Under the pieces are notes generated by a model. That model was not told the DNA's origin, searched no databases, and saw only the letters and a list, made by a program, of their open reading frames with translations. From Zeugodacus cucurbitae (taxonomy: Eukaryota > Arthropoda > Insecta > Diptera > Tephritidae), in contig NC_071671.1 in the NCBI RefSeq assembly GCF_028554725.1, positions 744,001 through 808,000 on the forward strand: DNA of 64,000 bases, given 5' to 3'. The translations under genes were made by a program, and so were the position numbers. Shown here piece by piece: positions 1 through 13,960 of this stretch; position 1 is the stretch's first letter, and every line of letters starts with the position of its first letter.

Positions 1-1121
1 TGCGAGGTTAATTAAAGTTATCTACTTTGTCCGATCTACATTTTGTAAGTATGAGCGTAGATAATCTAAATAATTTATATGCATTATTGCTATTTAAGCA
101 GTAGAAACAAAATATTAGTGCAAAGCTGTCTTCGGAATGCAATAACCACGAGTCCCTTTTAGAGAAGTCGCCACTGTTACTGTCATAAAATAGTGTAATG
201 GATATTGAAATTATCTCTATTGAAATAAAAAAAGTTAATGCTATAAAGGTTTATCATTTATTTATTAATTATTATATATTCATTCACTTTTAATACTAAA
301 GAAACGATATAAAAACTTAAAAATTAATTTCTCATTATTTACATTATATTTTAGAGCTAAATTTTGTTAATTATTTTGTTACAATCGAAATACATATATC
401 AACATGTCTTCTTAGTTTGTATGTTTATAGTAAAATAATTATTATATATTTATTTAGGAAAAACTTATATTCACTATACTACATACATATGTATACTCGT
501 ATGTAGATATTTATGTGTAAGCACACGATTTGCTAACACTTCAAGCTTACAAATACTCTTTATATTGATATGTTTACGGTATACGTTTTAGCAATTTAAG
601 CTGTTTAAGTGCACTTTTCGAAGAGATGCCAGCATCTTATTGGCTAATGGTGTGAAATGACGTTTTGTTGTGCATTTCATTTGTGTTATGATGCCTTCGT
701 GTCATGTGGAAGATATCTATTCCCTTTTAATCTGTGATGTTCCTTCATTAGCGAATATAATATGTGACTAAATCTCTTTTACTCACTATACCTCCCGAGA
801 AGTACCTCTCGTAGCTCTCAAGAGCCAAACTAAAGCAGTTCAATTCTTAAGGCACTAATTTTCCAAGTTTTATATATTGTCACTCCCCTCATATCCCATT
901 GTGGTATAGTAGCCATAGTGCATTAATTCCATTTGTTTCTATACAATTAATTTACCAATGGAAGTTTTCTAGGAAGAATTTATATGCAATAGTGCTTCTT
1001 AGCTTTCTTTGGAAGTTTTATGGAAGTATTAAGTAATTAAAACTTAAAAGTTTCTCAAATCAATTGTGTCTTTAAATGACACTCTTAACCCCCTTCTTTC
1101 ATATTTTAATCCACGGTGACT
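1..1121. other. stum 3' flank, probable 3' UTR, no gene
   Basis: AT-rich sequence downstream of the stum stop codon on the minus strand. I see no coding signature. Minus-strand AATAAA-type polyadenylation hexamers (TTTATT on the plus strand) occur near 449-454 and near 257-265, so a 3' UTR of roughly 0.7-0.9 kb is possible. This is inference only. Confidence 0.4.
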
Positions 1122-4100
1122 TTAGGCTGCGCTTTCCGTTGTGACTGTCGCCGCCGTAGTATGGGCGGCTGTAGCAGGTGCTGTCCGAGCTGCTGTTACA
1201 GCTGCTGCGGCTGCCGCTTCAGCTTGACGACGCTCCTCCTCCATTTCCAGACGCTCAACCTTCCTGATTTTATTTAGCTTTCCTGTGTGGAATGCGCAGA
1301 CATACATACAAATGAACAGAATAAATATTTTTCGTGATTCAAGCAGTTGCCAGCACTGTACTCACGTGCACATTTCAGCATGATCGTGCCCCACCAGATG
1401 GACCAGCCCCAACCGACAAAGCAGAAGAGTACGCAAAACAGTTGCGCCACGGCAACGATTATGTTGATTATGAAAGAACCGAAGCGCGCCTTGGCGCTGT
1501 CGTATTGAGAGAAGCGTGGAATGCCAACGCAAAGGCAAAAGATGCCAGAGAATAAGGTGCCTGGATGTGGGATGCCAGAGAAGAGGAATGTTAAAAATAA
1601 TTGCTAAACTAGCGTTCCGATTCAACTTACCCAGTCCCGGAAAGATGGTATTACAAATGGCGCAAAACCAGGCTAAATAGAGCGGCAATACTGGAATGGC
1701 GCCCTTCATTTTCGAGCTATACTCCACTAGGTCCACATGTAATTTTCGTCGTGTGTCCTGTGAAAGTTGATGGATTCTAAAACAAGTTCTATTATTACTA
1801 TTTGGAGTGAACTTACCTCGCTTGGTGGTGGTGGCGCCTTCATGCTGGCCCGCCGACTCTCACTGGGTTTCGGTAACTTTTTGCGCCGACAACATAATAG
1901 TTTGCTCCAAAAGCGTTTGCAACAACCCCTGAAAGAAGAGCAATATTTTTAAGCTACAAAAGAATTGTAGGATAAGAGACTCACTGTGGTCGCTCTATCT
2001 CTGGTGAGGTGGCACCTTCCAAAACCGATGCATCACTCGCTGCAATACCGCTTTCCGGATCCTGCCAGGCGACCGAACCAGTCGGTGAAACAGTTGAGGC
2101 AATAGCAGCGCCGCGTCCAGCTTTTTTGCGGCGACACGGTATACAAAAACAACACTTCTTCAATTCCGTCTCATCACCCGTTGTGGGATCGACTTTGTTG
2201 ACACGTCGACAACAAAACAATTTACTCATGCAGAGACCACATCTGCCCTGCTTGGGAGCTTGCGGGGGGGCGGCTGCTGCCGCCGCTGACTCCGTTTTGG
2301 TCGCCACCGTCATTTTTGCGCTCTCATCCGTGTGGCTGGCACCCACCTTCGGTTGCTTGCGACACCGTTTGCAACAATTCAATTTCGGCCAACAGCTCGT
2401 TTTGGTTTTGACGCCGTCAGTTGGATGGCGCGCTTCATCGATGACTTCGAGATTGGTGGTGGAGGCGCTGCTGGTCGCCGAAAGCACCGGCTCCTCGCTC
2501 TCATCGCCGGCCTGGCTCTTTTTGCGACGACAGCAGCGCGAGCAGCGCAGACGCCGACATGGAAGACAGAATTTCGTACAGCAGCGGCAACAACGTGACG
2601 AGGTCGCTAAGTCCTCCTCCTGTTCCTTAAGAAACTCACGGCTGCCGTTGCTGCAAATACAGAAGATAGATATGAAAATGACTACAGATGAGAAAAATAC
2701 AATAGTTTGACTGTTTTCTAAGGAGTGTCGATATGGAGCAGCACTCCTGCCGACAACATTTCAACAGTTTCGACTTTTCCTATTTAACACACTGAATACT
2801 AGCTTCAATACTGCAACAACATAACCAACGTCTTCAATATACACACATAAGTACCATATATGCGGCTATCTGCCGCGTACGCTGCATTGGCGCAGAAAAC
2901 AACGGTAGCACACAAGAAACTTCGACGTGCCTAGAAATGATTATCGCGACAGGTGCGGTTAATGGACGACTTCCGCTGGTGCCAATCGACCCAAAAGATA
3001 TGCATTTCACTCGGCGGAGACCCGAGAGGTGGGGCTGGCCGGGTTGGCAGCACGGCATTGCTACTTCGAGGATGACGGCGAGTGCGGCATTTATTGATTG
3101 CAGACAGCAGTTGGTAGTCTCGTCAAAATGCATATGTAAATTAGGGTCATCAGGCCGCCACACACCTCTATAAATGCTCATATGAATATATGTACACATA
3201 CATACATACACGCGCGCACTCGCAATGTGACGGCCATATTGGCGACTCATAAAATGTTTGTAATGAACATCCGTTTCCGCAGCAGCGCCGTAAGTGCTGA
3301 CATTTCCTTCAATATAATTACAATGTCCATTTGAGTGACCTTATAGCAGAAATGCCAACACACACACACACACATATTGTGTATAAATATATGTTATTGG
3401 CTCAACCTTATATACGCGTGTGTGCAAAATAAAGAAATTGGCAATAAACCAACGAAGGTTTTGCTGCTGTCCTTCGAACTCGCATGGATATTTAATGAAA
3501 ATAAATTTAACTAAATAAAAGATAAACATTCTCGGCGTCCCTTTAAATGTTGTTATTCCCTTCAGATTAGTCGTTTCGGTAAAGTTCAAGTAACCAATTC
3601 GCCTTCTTGTATTCAGAAAACGGGGGACTACTGCGTATGAGCAACATTTCGCCTCTGTACTTGAAAGCAACAATTTAGTTTCTGTTCTCATTGAATTATT
3701 TATTTTTAATGTATTTTAGTTACTATATTGTAATCTAGTTTAGTTACTTTATTGAAATCTGCGGGAATGTTTGCGATACTTTATTGTGCTCCAATTTGAG
3801 ACGACAGGGCGTATGAGTGATATTTTCATTTTTACTAGCATAGCAAATTGAATGAACAATTTATAGATATTTGTAAACAACTAATATACCATTTTTATGG
3901 TTTTTTAATGCAGAAACTGAATGGTAATTAGTCGTTAGTCAGTCATATACTAACAATAGATAGAGAAGTTGATACTAATCCATCATTTATGGTTCTTATA
4001 ATACGTTATATCCACTTACTTTTGCTTGCAAATGCACAAACCAACTCAATCACTACAATCAGTATTTGGACTACCAGCTGATTGTATCACATAAACACCA

Positions 4101-7100
4101 AAACAACAACAACAACTTAAGATCATTCACTCACCCACACAATTGCTTAACTCTTTATCAAAATCAGGAACTTGTTGGGGCAAAAACTGAACACCACTTT
4201 TCTCAAATTCGAACGGATATGGATGAACGGCACGCACTATTCGTTTGGCGGTTGAAGGCCAATTGCGGTTAACGGTCTCAAGGCAGTGCTCCAGTTACGT
4301 CAGTGAAAATGTATTTCAATATTTCAATTACAAACTAGCAAAGTTAACGAATTGAATTTCGGACTTCTTTGCGCCTTTACACGCATTTTGCCAGCAACAA
4401 AAAGCAAGCGCGTTGAAAATGTGTGCGACCACCGCCCGAGCCAAAGACCAAATACACTTTGGCTGAGCCCAAAAATCAGTAGTTCAACGAAAAGTAAGAC
4501 GAAAATTATATGCTCAGACAGCGCTGCCAAGCGAAACAGCGAAACATGCGAACGTGCGAAAACTCACTGTAATGAAAGTGGAATTTAAAAACTATTGACA
4601 AGGTCAATAGCAGCACGCCGAAATGTTGCCAACACATACGCGAATACCATTTTGATACACGCTGGGTTTTTCGGTGCGACGTTTAAATCGGTTGGGAAAT
4701 TGTTGTTCCACCAACTTTGTTGATATTGCGCGAAAAGCCAGTCATGGCTGGTTAACTGCCTTTTAATTATAAAACAACAGCATTATGTATGAAGGAGGCA
4801 AGGATATATAAATCGGCAGTGTGTAGATAAGGTTACCTGCATTGGACTATGGCGTTCTTCTTCACACGTGTAACGATGTAGTCGTATGTATGTAAACATT
4901 CAAGTAGATTTACAAATTAACAGCATGAGCTTTGTAATTAATAATAATAATAAGCTTAATACATTTGTATCGATTTTAGCTCAGAACTGCAATTTAGTTG
5001 TATATTAAAAATATAAAAATATGAAAGTAAGAGATGTGTTCAAAATATAACGTGAATTTTTGTTTAAAAAAAATCATTTGTCTATGCGAGCGCTTCTTCC
5101 AATTGTCGAAACTCTACTCAAACTCGATTTATGGGATAGTCTTTGGCTATTTCAGCGATTTCTCTTAAGCTTGTAAAACAACATATGCTTGTCTCTTTTG
5201 TAGATTTAGTTTTTATGAATGTTACTTTTATAATTTTTAAATTCTTTCGAATTTTATTGCAATTTATTTATAATTATGTTCAATTATTCTCTGTCACTAC
5301 TTTAACCACAACGCACAAAATCCAAGCCAAAACACATTTCCATGCAATTTACAAAAGTAATTCGTAAATACCTTCACAAGCCATTAAATATCATTAAATC
5401 GTTCGCTTATTAAACAAAAATACCTGAAAAAGTATTTCTCAACGTCGGCAAAGTCCTGCGGCAGGTCAATGTGGTAGATGGCCGAGTTCTTGCGTTTGCC
5501 CTTTTTCTGAATCATCGTGCCGCAATTGAGCTCTCTGTAATTTGGTGTAAGTTAGTTTTTTGGGATTTCCAACCGAGAATCACGAAAATGTTTCACTAAA
5601 CACGAAAATATGTCCACCAGCACTGGCGACCGCGATTACGTTAATTATTTTGGGTTAGTATTGTTGGTACTCGCGACTTGCTGGTGTTTCTATTGTTGTT
5701 GCGTGAGCAATGGACGAGTTCGGTGCACTGATTGAATTTTCGGATTAGGAATTTCGGAAAACTTTCACTCGAGCATGCGGCGCGCGCCTGCACAGCTGGG
5801 AATGCAGTGAAGAATTGAATTAAATTCCAAAATGCAGTTGGCGCAATGTGATTTGATTTCGTGCCACAAGCAAATGCGGTCGCGCGTTTGCTGATTGTGA
5901 GCGTTTGTGTGTAAGTGTGAGTGTGTGCGCTTAAACGCCAGTTGTGAGGTATGACGTGTCGCGTCCGCCGCGATTGTCCAGCCAAAACTGATTTCATACT
6001 ACGGCCGGCCGAGCTTGCGGAGTCGCATGAGAAACTTTCAAATCAATTCAACTTAATTCGCTATGGCTTCCCCACAACGCAGCGCCTCCGCCTGCCTCCG
6101 CCTCCCCGTTGCATGTCGCTCACACGATTTGTGTTACAATGCGACAACAATAACAATAACATGTACTCGTATTTATTCAGCCACATCGCACATTTACATA
6201 TAATCAAAGGGTACTACATACTTACTTGTTGTTGCTGTCGTTTTTATTGTATTTGTAGCAAGCACCATTGTTTTGCGTTGAATAAACACGAAGGACGAAA
6301 TGGCATGCCGTGGAACGGATATCCTTAGCCAAGTGCCGGCTACATCGCACTAGCAGACCGGGAGGAGGAGGCAGACGTGTGCCTTCCTTCGAATGGACTG
6401 CTGATTGAGGAACCGTCGATTTCATTCTTTTTTGGTAGCGTTTTTGCGTTTTGGCCCTGGCCGTTGGTGCCGCTGCGCTACAGCAGTGAGTGTGTGCAAG
6501 CGACCAACCTGTCATGATTGCTCACACATACACACACATACAGCCAAACACTTCGACGCATTATGAGTGGCCACACAAAGAATCCAAAGTAAAGGAGTTC
6601 AAAAACGAGTAGACATATATATATACTATATATAGTAGAAATTTTTGTAAAAGTATGTAGCATGTAGTGGTTATAGTTACCGTTATTTGAAGTATATTGA
6701 AAAGGACAGAAGTAGTTACTTTGAATGCAAATAGAATTTGAGTTACTCTTTAAAAATGCTAGAAAATAATAACAAGTAATATTTTAAATTGTCGTATGTG
6801 TCTGCTTCAATGTTGTGCTGAATTCAAAATATATCCAATAAGTCTCCTAAAAAATAACGGCTTTTTATCAATACCGCAGCGCATGCTTCAAATACAAAAA
6901 ACAAAAATATCCCAAAGAACAACGCGCCAATTTTAACCGACCAACTTTCAAGAATTATCAGGATCATAATATCCTCTGAGTCCTTAACGTGTTAATTCCA
7001 TCATATGTCTTCACAGCACCAGCAGTGCCTTTTGTGTGGTTGGGCCATAGCATAAGAAGCGTTCTTAAACCCGCACAAGAACATGTTATTCGCCTGCATT

Positions 7101-10100
7101 GAAATCACTACCACAAGGCAAAAGCAACAACACTTGCAAGCAATAAAAGCCGCTTATCGCCCAGCTAAATGTTACAATAATAAACGTGAATATATTTCAC
7201 ATGTAAATAAACGGTCACAAATATGACAGCGCGGGGGGAGGGGGTAATCGGCAGAAAGTGAATGAAAAAGGTTGGCGGATGTGATATAGCTTGAAATGTA
7301 TGGTATGTATGTGTGTGTGTTGAGTTTCGATCCGTCGTACATCAGCCTGCACCAGTATGCGAATGTCTAATAAATTATTTATGAAAATTTAAAGTGATTT
7401 GGAATTTCTGCAAATTACCCATCCGTGACCTTTCAGTCGGCGTCTAACCGAAGGTGTCGTGGCAGACACTGATGGTCACGGATAAGCGTTTTATTGCCGT
7501 TGATATTGCAGGTGTCAAGGTGTCAGCGGCGGGAATATTGCGAAAGGAAATGCCACTTTTATGAACATGATGGACAAGCCAGCGTGCCTGAGTGCCTAGC
7601 TGTTGTTGTGTGAAGACTTGGCAAATGTCGGCACAGGATCCTTTAGTTGGTGGATATCATCACTTTGAGTATGAGCTTGCAATAAAGTGCGCTGGCATCT
7701 TGATATTTACTAAATACTTTTGGTATAATAATAACAAAAACAACAGAAATCAGATCCAATCGATGGAGCCTTGTTAGCTCAGTGTAAGGTAAAATCATAG
7801 AATTCGTATTATATGTATATATATATATGTATTGAACTTGAATTTGTGTAAATTAAGTAAATCTAGTTGACTGAATTATTACTCGTAATATGTCTTGTGG
7901 CAAGCAGTATTTTCAGCGTAAAAGTTCGTGCGTGCCACAAACTAATTGCTCTTCGCGCATCTTTTTACTTTCACACACATACACACACATGTAGACTTTT
8001 CTATACAGAAATGAAGGGGTTTAAATATGGAAATTGCCAACGGAGTTTTTAAATATTGTAGAAACTGCATGCAATTTCGCAGTTTATACCGTTACCGTCT
8101 TTTCTTTAATACACGTATCGTATGTATATGTGTGTTGTTGCAACGCGTAGCACGCGTCACGCTAGTCTGGCCACATCTCGAGCCGTATACAATTAATCGT
8201 ACAATAACCCAAAGCACCATATACATACATATGTACATATGAGAGTGAAAATATACATATGTACATATCCATATATACTTATGTACATATATACATGCTT
8301 CTTCATGTTGAATTCGATAGATTTAAGCTGAAGGTAGGTATGTTAATAATGGACTCCTGCATCTCATAAAAGAATTAAACAAATGAATATGGTTGCCACA
8401 TATCGCTGCTCAGCATGTTCTGAAGTCACATATACTACTTACATACATATATGCTTTTGCCACATGTGGCACTCAAATGCAGGCCACATTTGACATTGTA
8501 ATTAATAAAACTGGCTAACGCCGATTACCAAAAATGTGACATGCTAGCGTTTGGATTGCACGCGATTTGATGAGAGGCATAAATTTGCATGTAACATGAA
8601 TATATATACATATATAAGACTCGCGAAAGTGGTAAATCACATGCTAATTGGCTTTGTAATGCCTCGTTGACAGCTGTGAATTTAATAAATGGATCTCACA
8701 CGACCCACAAAACAATTGGAGTGGGTAGTTATACTGATATTTTACTTACCCGCTGCCCGCAGCCGAGCCACCCTGTCCATCTGGCGAGCGTCGTTTTATG
8801 TCGTCATCTGTTAGACCATCTGCTTTGGCACCAACACCATCAACTCCTCCTCCAACTCCTTTGCGTCCATTTCCTCCAGCATCGCCGGCAAACGCATGGC
8901 CTTCGCCATCCAACAGCGTGGACATTGCGCCATCGGCCGTTTTGTCCGCTGCACCGTCCCCGTTGTATGTGTAATTCTGGAAATTTGCATCGTCACAGTC
9001 AACTTCTGGCATAACTGATACTGATAAAGCACGTTCACTAACCCGTTCGACGGTGGCGTCCACGACGCCCGTATGCGGCATCGCCATTGCGCCCGTTGTG
9101 GCAGCTGCTGCGGCCGCTGCCGCCACCGTGGCGTGCTCTGTGGCATGCATGGACGCGTTCAACACGGAAACATCTGCCTCGATTGGCTGTGTGGGCGGTA
9201 GCGGCGACTTTTGTGTGGGGGTCGCAGGCATTGCACCGCCGCTGCCATTTTTGTGCGTAATTTTTTTTATGCCCGTTGTTGAGGATGGTCCCTCAGCGGT
9301 CGTCGTGTGCGAGATCGAGTCTCCGGTCGCACCACCATCGCTGCCACTGACAGCACCGGCTTTGCCAACCATTTTGTTTTCCACTACGGTGGCTACACTC
9401 GATGTGGGAGACCCGGCGCTGTCAGAGAACCGACCCATGTCGCTTTCGAGACTCTTCAAGTCAGTGAGATTTTCGTGAATAGTTTTATGAATTTCATCTG
9501 TCGCCACTGTTACAGTCTTTTGAATATTCTCAAGAGTCCTCTGTGATTTCTCTAATATAGCTGTAGGTAGGGCAGCCATGTCTTCTGGCGTCTTTAATTG
9601 TGTACGGCTGTTAGTTTTTTGTAATTTTCCTGCGTTTGCTAAGAAATAATTGAGAGAGTTAGTAAGTTTAAATTGAATGGTACGAAAGATACATGTTTGA
9701 CTAACCGTTCTTTTTTGATCCATTAGCTGTCTCCTCGGCAACTGCTGGCACCGTTGTCTTCTTGCTGAGGTTGCTATCAGAACGCTTCATGCTGAGCAAA
9801 CTCATCCGGGAAGCCATGCGTACAAGTGATACGTTGGAAGGATTTCTCTTGATACCAGAGGTGGAACTGCTGCTTCCCGTACTACCCGAACTAACGTTCG
9901 TTGCACCTTTTGAGGAAGTAGCAGCGACAGCAGCTACCCCCGCTGGTATTGCAGCCATTTTCGTTGCTTCCATTCCCACAGGGCTACTACTTGCCATATG
10001 ACTAGCACTCTCTTTACTCGAAGACGCTTGTTCTTTTCCTTGATTTGTCATTCCGTCGTTATTGGCACGAGTAGTCCCTTTCGCCGTTTCTTCTTTTTTA

Positions 10101-13100
10101 TCAATTTCTTTTCCTTTGGTTGCTACTGGTTGGTTCTTGGTAGCTGGTTTCTTCAAATTTTTAGATGTGGCTTGTCGTTTGAGTCCACTTGCCGCCAAAG
10201 CCACTGCAGCTGCAGAAGAATTAACGCCAGGTTTCCTTGTTGGCATTGCTTTTGCTGTGCCTTCACGTCGTACATTTTTTCCTGCATCAGCTTTTTGTGT
10301 ATCTTTCTTTTGTATATTAGAAGATTCCCGATTGAGATTCCCCTTTCCAGGCTTTTGAATATTGCTTGGTTGTTTTTTAACAGATGTCGCCTGTTTGCCC
10401 ACGGACGATGGTTTGTGTTTTACACTTGATTCGGGTTTATTCGTCCATGTCGGTACTATTTTGGCACTTTTTGGTTTTTTACGTTGGTTTGATGGAGTTC
10501 GCGCTGGTGATGATCGAGTTGCGATTTTCGAACCCTTTGTTTTTGGGGGGGAACGAGAGCTGGTTTCTTTTGTAACCTTTGATTTCTTTGGCGATTGCTT
10601 TGTTTTTGTTACACTACCAGTTCTTAATGGTATACGAGATCGGGAACTATGTCGCGACTCAGATCGCTCTCTAACTCTCTTCCCTCTGCCACGGCTTCCT
10701 GATCTATTTTTGTGTGGTGGGCTGAGCGACTGCCGTCGTGTACGTGCTCTTCTGTTTGAAGCTGGACTCACAGAAATGGATGTCCGTCGTCTAGTGGGTA
10801 TTGGTGAAGGCTCAGCACTTATTTTCCCGGAAACCGGAGAAATGTTACCGGCTATTGAAGCTGTTGAAAGTATGCTCATTCGTGAGTTAGATCGGGAATT
10901 TGCAATTTCCTTTGCCATTTCCATTCGCGAATTTGGTCGTGTACTAGCACGTGACGCTGCACGCGATATTGGGTGGGTGGATGCACGAGAAGTAGAACGC
11001 GATGCCGGTCTAGAATTGACACGAGAGACTGATTGTGAAACATCAGTCCTTACTGTTGTACGAGAAGTAGTGCGACTAGATGTGCCTCGTGAATTTATAT
11101 CAGATATTGGCAGTTGGGACATGAACTCTTTTAACGGTGAGGAAGTACGTGAAACTGGTCGCGAATTCGAAGAACGCAGGGGTATCTTTGAAAGTGATTC
11201 CCGACGGGAAGTCATATCTGAAAGTACCTCTGATGGTACTACTGAACCAGCAATATTTTGCTCAGGACTTTGTGGTGAGCTACTGTCTTTGTTCGGAGTA
11301 CCGATGATGGGTGACAGGGTGGAAGGCTTAGCAATTTTCGCACGAGATGTTCGGCCACCAGTCAAATTCGCTGGTGGTATTAAAGATTGTCGACGTTTTG
11401 TTTTGGGACTCACCGTTGGGAATACGGATTTTCGGCGCTGCTGCTGTGCTGGCAATGGAGATCGACGAAAACTGAAATCGGAAGTTGTTATTGAACTTAT
11501 ATTAGAACTCCGACGATCTGAAGCTGTTTGTGTCGAACTGCGGCGTTCTGGCGATGTTGAGCTTGAGCGTCGACGACTCTGTAAAATTCTTGAGGGTGTT
11601 GCAAGAGGAGTTTTCAGCTGCCTACCCAGAGATAAATCATCCATACTTGACCAGTTTGAGCGCAAAGGTATATTCGAAGTATTGCCATTTAGTATACGAA
11701 GTAGACCCTTTTGCTTCCGAGTGGGATTAGGATTGGGCTTGATGGGGCGGGGCAACGCACCTGGCGGAAATACTGCTGGCTCGATATGTAGGTCTGTAAT
11801 GGAACGGTTGAATCGTGGAATAGCAGTACGGTATGGGTCGGTGATAAAAGGTAGAGTTTCACAACTTTTTATTTTCGATTCATTTGCTTGTTTGGCAAAT
11901 GTTGGCAGTGTTGAAGGGTGACGCAATTTTGATTTGGGTCCCGTTGCAGGTGACAATGGTGTAATATCTTGCGATGAAGACAGTGACTCACGATGTTGCA
12001 AAATGCCTCTTTGAGTCATCATGTTTGGCGTATGTCGACCAGTCATGTTAAACTGTACTGAAGGGCGTGGAGAGTCGTCGGCGGGAGCTTGAAGTTTCTG
12101 TTGTGGCAATTGTGGCAACTTGAGTTGAATAGCTGATAAAGATTTATGTTGCAAATACTGACGAGGCTTAGCAACAGGTTTCAGTTGGGATATTGCGGAC
12201 ATTTTTTGGGGCGACCGCGTTGCTGGACTGTGGGTGCGTGACGATTGTGGCGATTTTTCTGAAATAATTGTAAATGATGTCTTCTTATGAAGGCGAGCCT
12301 GATCAACCCTGCGAAATCAAAATTATTATAATATTTATTTACCATCTAGATCTTCTTTTAAATACTTTTGTTTACCTATATTCCCCACCAGTAGCTATTG
12401 AGTTTGTCAATATCACGGGCGACATCTCGCGTTTGATGGAACTCTGGCCTTCGTTTGGCATTGCAGTTAGAAGATCTGGGGGCGGTGGAGCAGCAGGAGG
12501 TGGTGGTGTCATATGATTGGAACTATCAATAGGACTTCCGTCCGCGCGTTGTAAATACTCTTGAGGAGAGAGCAATAATTCACTTTCAATTTCCCGAAGA
12601 AGTGTTGGCGACGGATCGGGTGGTCTAGCTGGTGGCGGTAAACTAGTGAAAGGCTCAGTGGTGTTGTCCAAAGTATCTGCTCTATCCATCGTCCGTTCCT
12701 CGCCACTACTGGAACCATTTGAATCATTTATCATAGCTGCCACAGGAGAATGATGCATTGGCATGTCTTCTCTTTTAATCGACATTACGTTCTTGGAACT
12801 TGGGCGCAGTCTTGGTATCTTACTGAATTCAGGGTAGTCTTGAGTTGCTGGTCGAAACCATTCGTTGCTTGTATAAGATTCATTAGGAAACTGATGAGGA
12901 AACGTGTGGCTTACAGAAGGAGGCGAGCTTTCCATCTGTGATTCTTGGGGGTTGCTATAAAAAGAAAATAGTTATCAATATTTTTCAGCATAGTGTATAT
13001 TATTTACCTCAGTGCTCCAACATTTGATTTGAAGTCTTCACTAAAATTAGAAACGCGTCGAGTTGCTTCTGAGTACTCACGTACACCTTTCGTATCTCTA

Positions 13101-13861
13101 ACTTCATAAGACTCTACAATTTCTGTTACATCTGTCGGTTCTCTCTCATCGAATATTGTGAGGTGAGGGCGATTTATCGTGTCGGGTGCGAGTAATGTGT
13201 AGTTGGGTGACTCCCGTGCTTCGGAGCTTGAATCGCCACTGGAATTGGGCAATATTTGAATATCTGGTGGTTGAAGACGGGGCATCGGCGTGGGAAGCAC
13301 ATCGAAGTTCCTTTGAGGTGAATTTTCAGATAAGCGCCTACTGAAGGTCGAACTGAAAGGCACATTGGAAAAAAGGCGTGTGTGTGCGGGTCGTTCAACT
13401 TCTGATATCGAAATGCGGCCGCTATTATCTTCTTCAGAACCTGAACTGATCTCCAATGATACTGGATGAAAAACGCTCACTGGATTGAATTGTGAAGTGA
13501 GGAAATCGGGCGGTGGCGGCGGTGGAACAGGATCGCCGAAGAGACTGCTGTACTGATTATCCAGCTCAACATCGACTGATGCGCTGCCAGGTGGGCGGGC
13601 ACTGTTTAGTCGTGAGTATGTGCGCAAATGATAAGCGCCGCTCGTGTTGGTGGTGGCCGCCGAGTTAACGCGTCCATTGGGAAATTGTGATATTGAGGAT
13701 GGTGACATTGTATGATAATTGTAGTCGAGAGGAATGATTGCCGGTGTGAATGTTGGTGTGCTGTGAGTGTTCGACGAGGAGTTGGAGGCGGAGCGTGGCG
13801 GATACGCTGATTGGTGTGGGGGCGTGTTGGATGAGGATGAAGATGACGGTTTATAGTTCAT
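1122..13861 (-). CDS. stum: Stum, mechanosensory transduction mediator (SPEC3-domain membrane protein), 10 coding exons
   Basis: Exons (minus): 13861-13008, 12954-12376, 12308-9706, 9638-8750, 5534-5424, 2650-1985, 1928-1817, 1757-1631, 1560-1366, 1282-1122. All junctions are GT-AG and in phase, giving 2098 residues. The ATG at 13861 has an in-frame stop eight codons upstream. Residues 1-1640 are low-complexity: Pro runs, an Arg/Ser-rich block (~884-953) and poly-Ala. Exon 5 holds a compact conserved-looking block (ELNCGTMIQKK...). Exons 6-7 hold five Cys clusters with basic flanks. Residues ~1957-2045 are the SPEC3 membrane domain, including AIPVLPLYLAWF, TIFPGLGTL and GWGWSIWWGTIML. The end is a charged helix and an Ala-rich tail. 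In Drosophila, stum acts in proprioceptive neurons in mechanical sensing. Identity rests on the SPEC3 domain plus the Cys region; exact ends of the disordered exons are less certain, and alternative exons are possible in the 2.8 and 3.2 kb introns. Confidence 0.92.
2651..5423 (-). other. stum intron (2.8 kb), no other gene seen
   Basis: Intron between the exon ending at 5424 and the exon beginning at 2650. It contains a CA microsatellite (3359-3374) and AT-rich sequence, with no convincing nested gene. Open frames here lack family signatures or codon bias. Confidence 0.6.
3359..3374. repeat. (CA)n microsatellite
   Basis: Uninterrupted CA dinucleotide run of about eight units, inside a stum intron. 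Confidence 0.9.
5535..8749 (-). other. stum intron (3.2 kb), no other gene seen
   Basis: Intron between exons 8750-9638 and 5424-5534. It contains short simple-sequence runs such as TATATA and ACAC tracts near 6610, 7810 and 8220-8300. No coding exon was recognised, but an alternative small stum exon cannot be excluded. Confidence 0.6.
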
Positions 13862-13960
13862 ATTAACATCGAACGTTGGCGGCTTTTAGTGTAGAGGACG
13901 ATTGCTGTTTTAATGAAGCGTTTGCCTGTGTGAGTCTCGAGACGAGATGGCGCGGCTAAT
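13862..13960 (-). other. stum: stum 5' UTR part of first coding exon
   Basis: On the minus strand a good acceptor (pyrimidine-rich tract then TTGCAG) ends at 13961, so this exon probably begins at 13960 and carries 99 nt of 5' UTR before the ATG. There is an in-frame stop just upstream of the ATG. The matching upstream non-coding exon and promoter were not located. Confidence 0.5.

Noticed and set aside
10362..11921. 519-codon open frame on the plus strand
   Set aside because: It is antisense to the large stum exon; its odd Arg/Glu/Phe-rich composition is the complement of the Ser/Arg-rich coding sequence, and no domain is visible.
12203..12259. Acceptor TTATTTCAG just before 12258 as the start of the large stum exon
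   Set aside because: It puts the next exon out of frame with the upstream exon; the acceptor TTTCGCAG ending at 12309 keeps the frame open and in phase.
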